Positions 62,912 through 64,000 of a stretch of DNA of 64,000 bases are shown here, piece after piece (the first letter of the stretch is position 1; the number at the start of each line of letters is the position of its first letter). Position numbers and translations under genes: made by a program. This stretch comes from Lachnospiraceae bacterium (lineage in GTDB: Bacteria > Bacillota > Clostridia > Lachnospirales > Lachnospiraceae), in assembly GCA_024691305.1 (NCBI GenBank), contig JAILNS010000004.1:1-64000 (forward strand), given 5' to 3'. Under the pieces are notes generated by a model. It was not told the DNA's origin. It saw nothing but the letters and a program-made list of their open reading frames with translations, and did not search any database.

Positions 62912-64000
62912 TTAATCCTCGACTGCCATGTATTCTTCTGCGTCGTCCGGTATATCATCCAGATCGTCGCTGCCGGTATCCACATCCAAAGGCTGTTTCT
63001 TAAACATGATGTCATACATTACAGGAATGATGAAGAGTGTCATAAGTGTAGCATATGCAAGACCGCCTGCTATTACAAGTGCCATTCCGCGACCAAGCTG
63101 TGCTCCCATATCATCTCCGAATATAAGACTCGATTCTGCCAGTATTGTGGTCAGTGCAGTCATCAGAATAGGACGCATACGTGTTTTACCCGTAGCTATA
63201 AGTGCTGTATGACGATCCAGTCCCTGTTTACGCAATTGGTTTACATAATCCACAAATACAATACCGTTATTTACGACCGTACCCATCAGTACGATGATAC
63301 CCATGATACTTATTACAGATAGGTTTTCACCTGTTATCCACAGTGCAAGGAAACCTCCGGTAAAGGCAAGCGGGATAGTAAACAGGACTATGAATGGACT
63401 TAAGAGGCTCTGGAACTGGGCTACCATGACCATATAAACAAGCAGAAGTCCGAGAAGAAGTACGAGTACCATCTGCTTTAGCATGTTTATAACTGTATCG
63501 TATTCACCACTGAGTTCAAGGGAATAACCCTGCGGCAGTTCGTATTTTTCGAGAACAGGTTCCAATTGCCTGGTAAGAAGGGTCGTGTTGTAATTCTCAC
63601 CGACCTGTGCGGTAACGGTCATGTATCTTGACTGGTTCTTTCTGTTTATGGCTGTGAGGCTGTCATCGACCTCTATTGTGGCAAATTCGGATAATTTATG
63701 GGTTTCGGTTACGGTATCATAATCCTCGTCGGTTTTTTGGACATCGAATTCATAATCCAGTATGTTTTCATATGTCAGAGGATCCATATCATCTACTACG
63801 ACGATATCCATATCTATTCCGTCCAGGGTAATGGTCACGGCGCTCTTGGAATGAGTCAGCTTGGAATTGATATCCTGATATATCTGTACTACATTTAATC
63901 CAAGACTCATTGCAGTATTTTTATCTATAGTCAGATGTAAGACTTTTTCTGCATCTTCTTCGCCGTTAGAGATGTTTTCATATCCCTCTATCTTATCGAC
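62912..64000 (-). CDS. RND-family efflux transporter, 3' part
   Basis: The C-terminal part of an HAE1/MMPL-type RND pump; the frame stays open to the window end at 64000, so the start is outside. Visible are the periplasmic porter region (LTRQLEPVLEKYELPQGYSLELSGEY) and about five helices including GIIVLMGTVVNNGIVFVDY and TRMRPILMTALTTILA, classical AcrB-type sequences. The tail is acidic (DDLDDIPDDAEE). ATG at 63910 is an internal Met, not the start. Confidence 0.93.
   Translation of the reverse strand, partial: VDKIEGYENISNGEEDAEKVLHLTIDKNTAMSLGLNVVQIYQDINSKLTHSKSAVTITLDGIDMDIVVVDDMDPLTYENILDYEFDVQKTDEDYDTVTETHKLSEFATIEVDDSLTAINRKNQSRYMTVTAQVGENYNTTLLTRQLEPVLEKYELPQGYSLELSGEYDTVINMLKQMVLVLLLGLLLVYMVMVAQFQSLLSPFIVLFTIPLAFTGGFLALWITGENLSVISIMGIIVLMGTVVNNGIVFVDYVNQLRKQGLDRHTALIATGKTRMRPILMTALTTILAESSLIFGDDMGAQLGRGMALVIAGGLAYATLMTLFIIPVMYDIMFKKQPLDVDTGSDDLDDIPDDAEEYMAVED

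Noticed and set aside
62912..63910. Complete RND-like protein starting at 63910
   Set aside because: The frame stays open to the window end, and the sequence corresponds only to the C-terminal part of an RND pump.

Overview
The window looks like a chromosomal segment of a rumen or gut Lachnospiraceae (Butyrivibrio-like) bacterium with moderate GC. Reasons: the Firmicutes cluster priA-def-fmt-rsmB-rlmN-stp-prkC-rsgA, a meso-DAP-type MurE, a CIRCE/HrcA-controlled htpG, many c-di-GMP proteins, and several large proteins that resemble uncharacterised Lachnospiraceae families. Family calls rest on motifs read by eye; no database search was run.

Region 1 (118-6886) is a small integrative, mobilizable element inserted in the 3' end of a tRNA-Pro gene. 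A 24-bp direct repeat (118-141 and 6863-6886) marks its ends. It carries an acidic lipoprotein, an XRE repressor flanked by two matching 18-bp palindromic operators, a MobV-type relaxase with a possible oriT, an unknown 165-aa protein, an iteron origin with an attenuator-like leader, a Rep protein that joins an HUH endonuclease to an SF3-type helicase, and a tyrosine integrase. The element supplies a new 3' end and a new terminator hairpin to the tRNA gene; the original terminator is stranded at 77-114.

Region 2 (7137-19097) holds a flavoprotein/YczE-like/metallo-hydrolase operon, a methyltransferase, a beta-CASP nuclease followed by thyA and folA, ilvE, a PrsA/SurA-like lipoprotein, and htpG. 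HtpG has two long acidic linkers.

Region 3 (19223-26213) is the best candidate for an undescribed system. Four tightly packed genes encode a 1198-aa beta-sandwich plus helical-repeat protein, an Hsp70/actin-fold ATPase with a beta-rich C-terminus, a TPR-like protein and a coiled-coil protein with two membrane helices. A near-consensus promoter ends only about 10 nt before the first ATG, so the message is probably leaderless.

Region 4 (26278-43345) holds purB, purA, aspS and a DUF4317-like gene, two tandem membrane EAL proteins with degenerate GGDEF domains, murE on the other strand, an ABC-2 exporter whose last permease looks truncated, nagA, and a repeat-rich lipoprotein.

Region 5 (43433-64000) holds a Y-family polymerase with a small partner, the translation/Ser-Thr kinase cluster from priA to rsgA, a cytosolic sugar-sensor diguanylate cyclase next to a GH36 alpha-galactosidase, a UDP-glucose dehydrogenase, a cardiolipin synthase, and the 3' part of an RND transporter gene that runs off the window.
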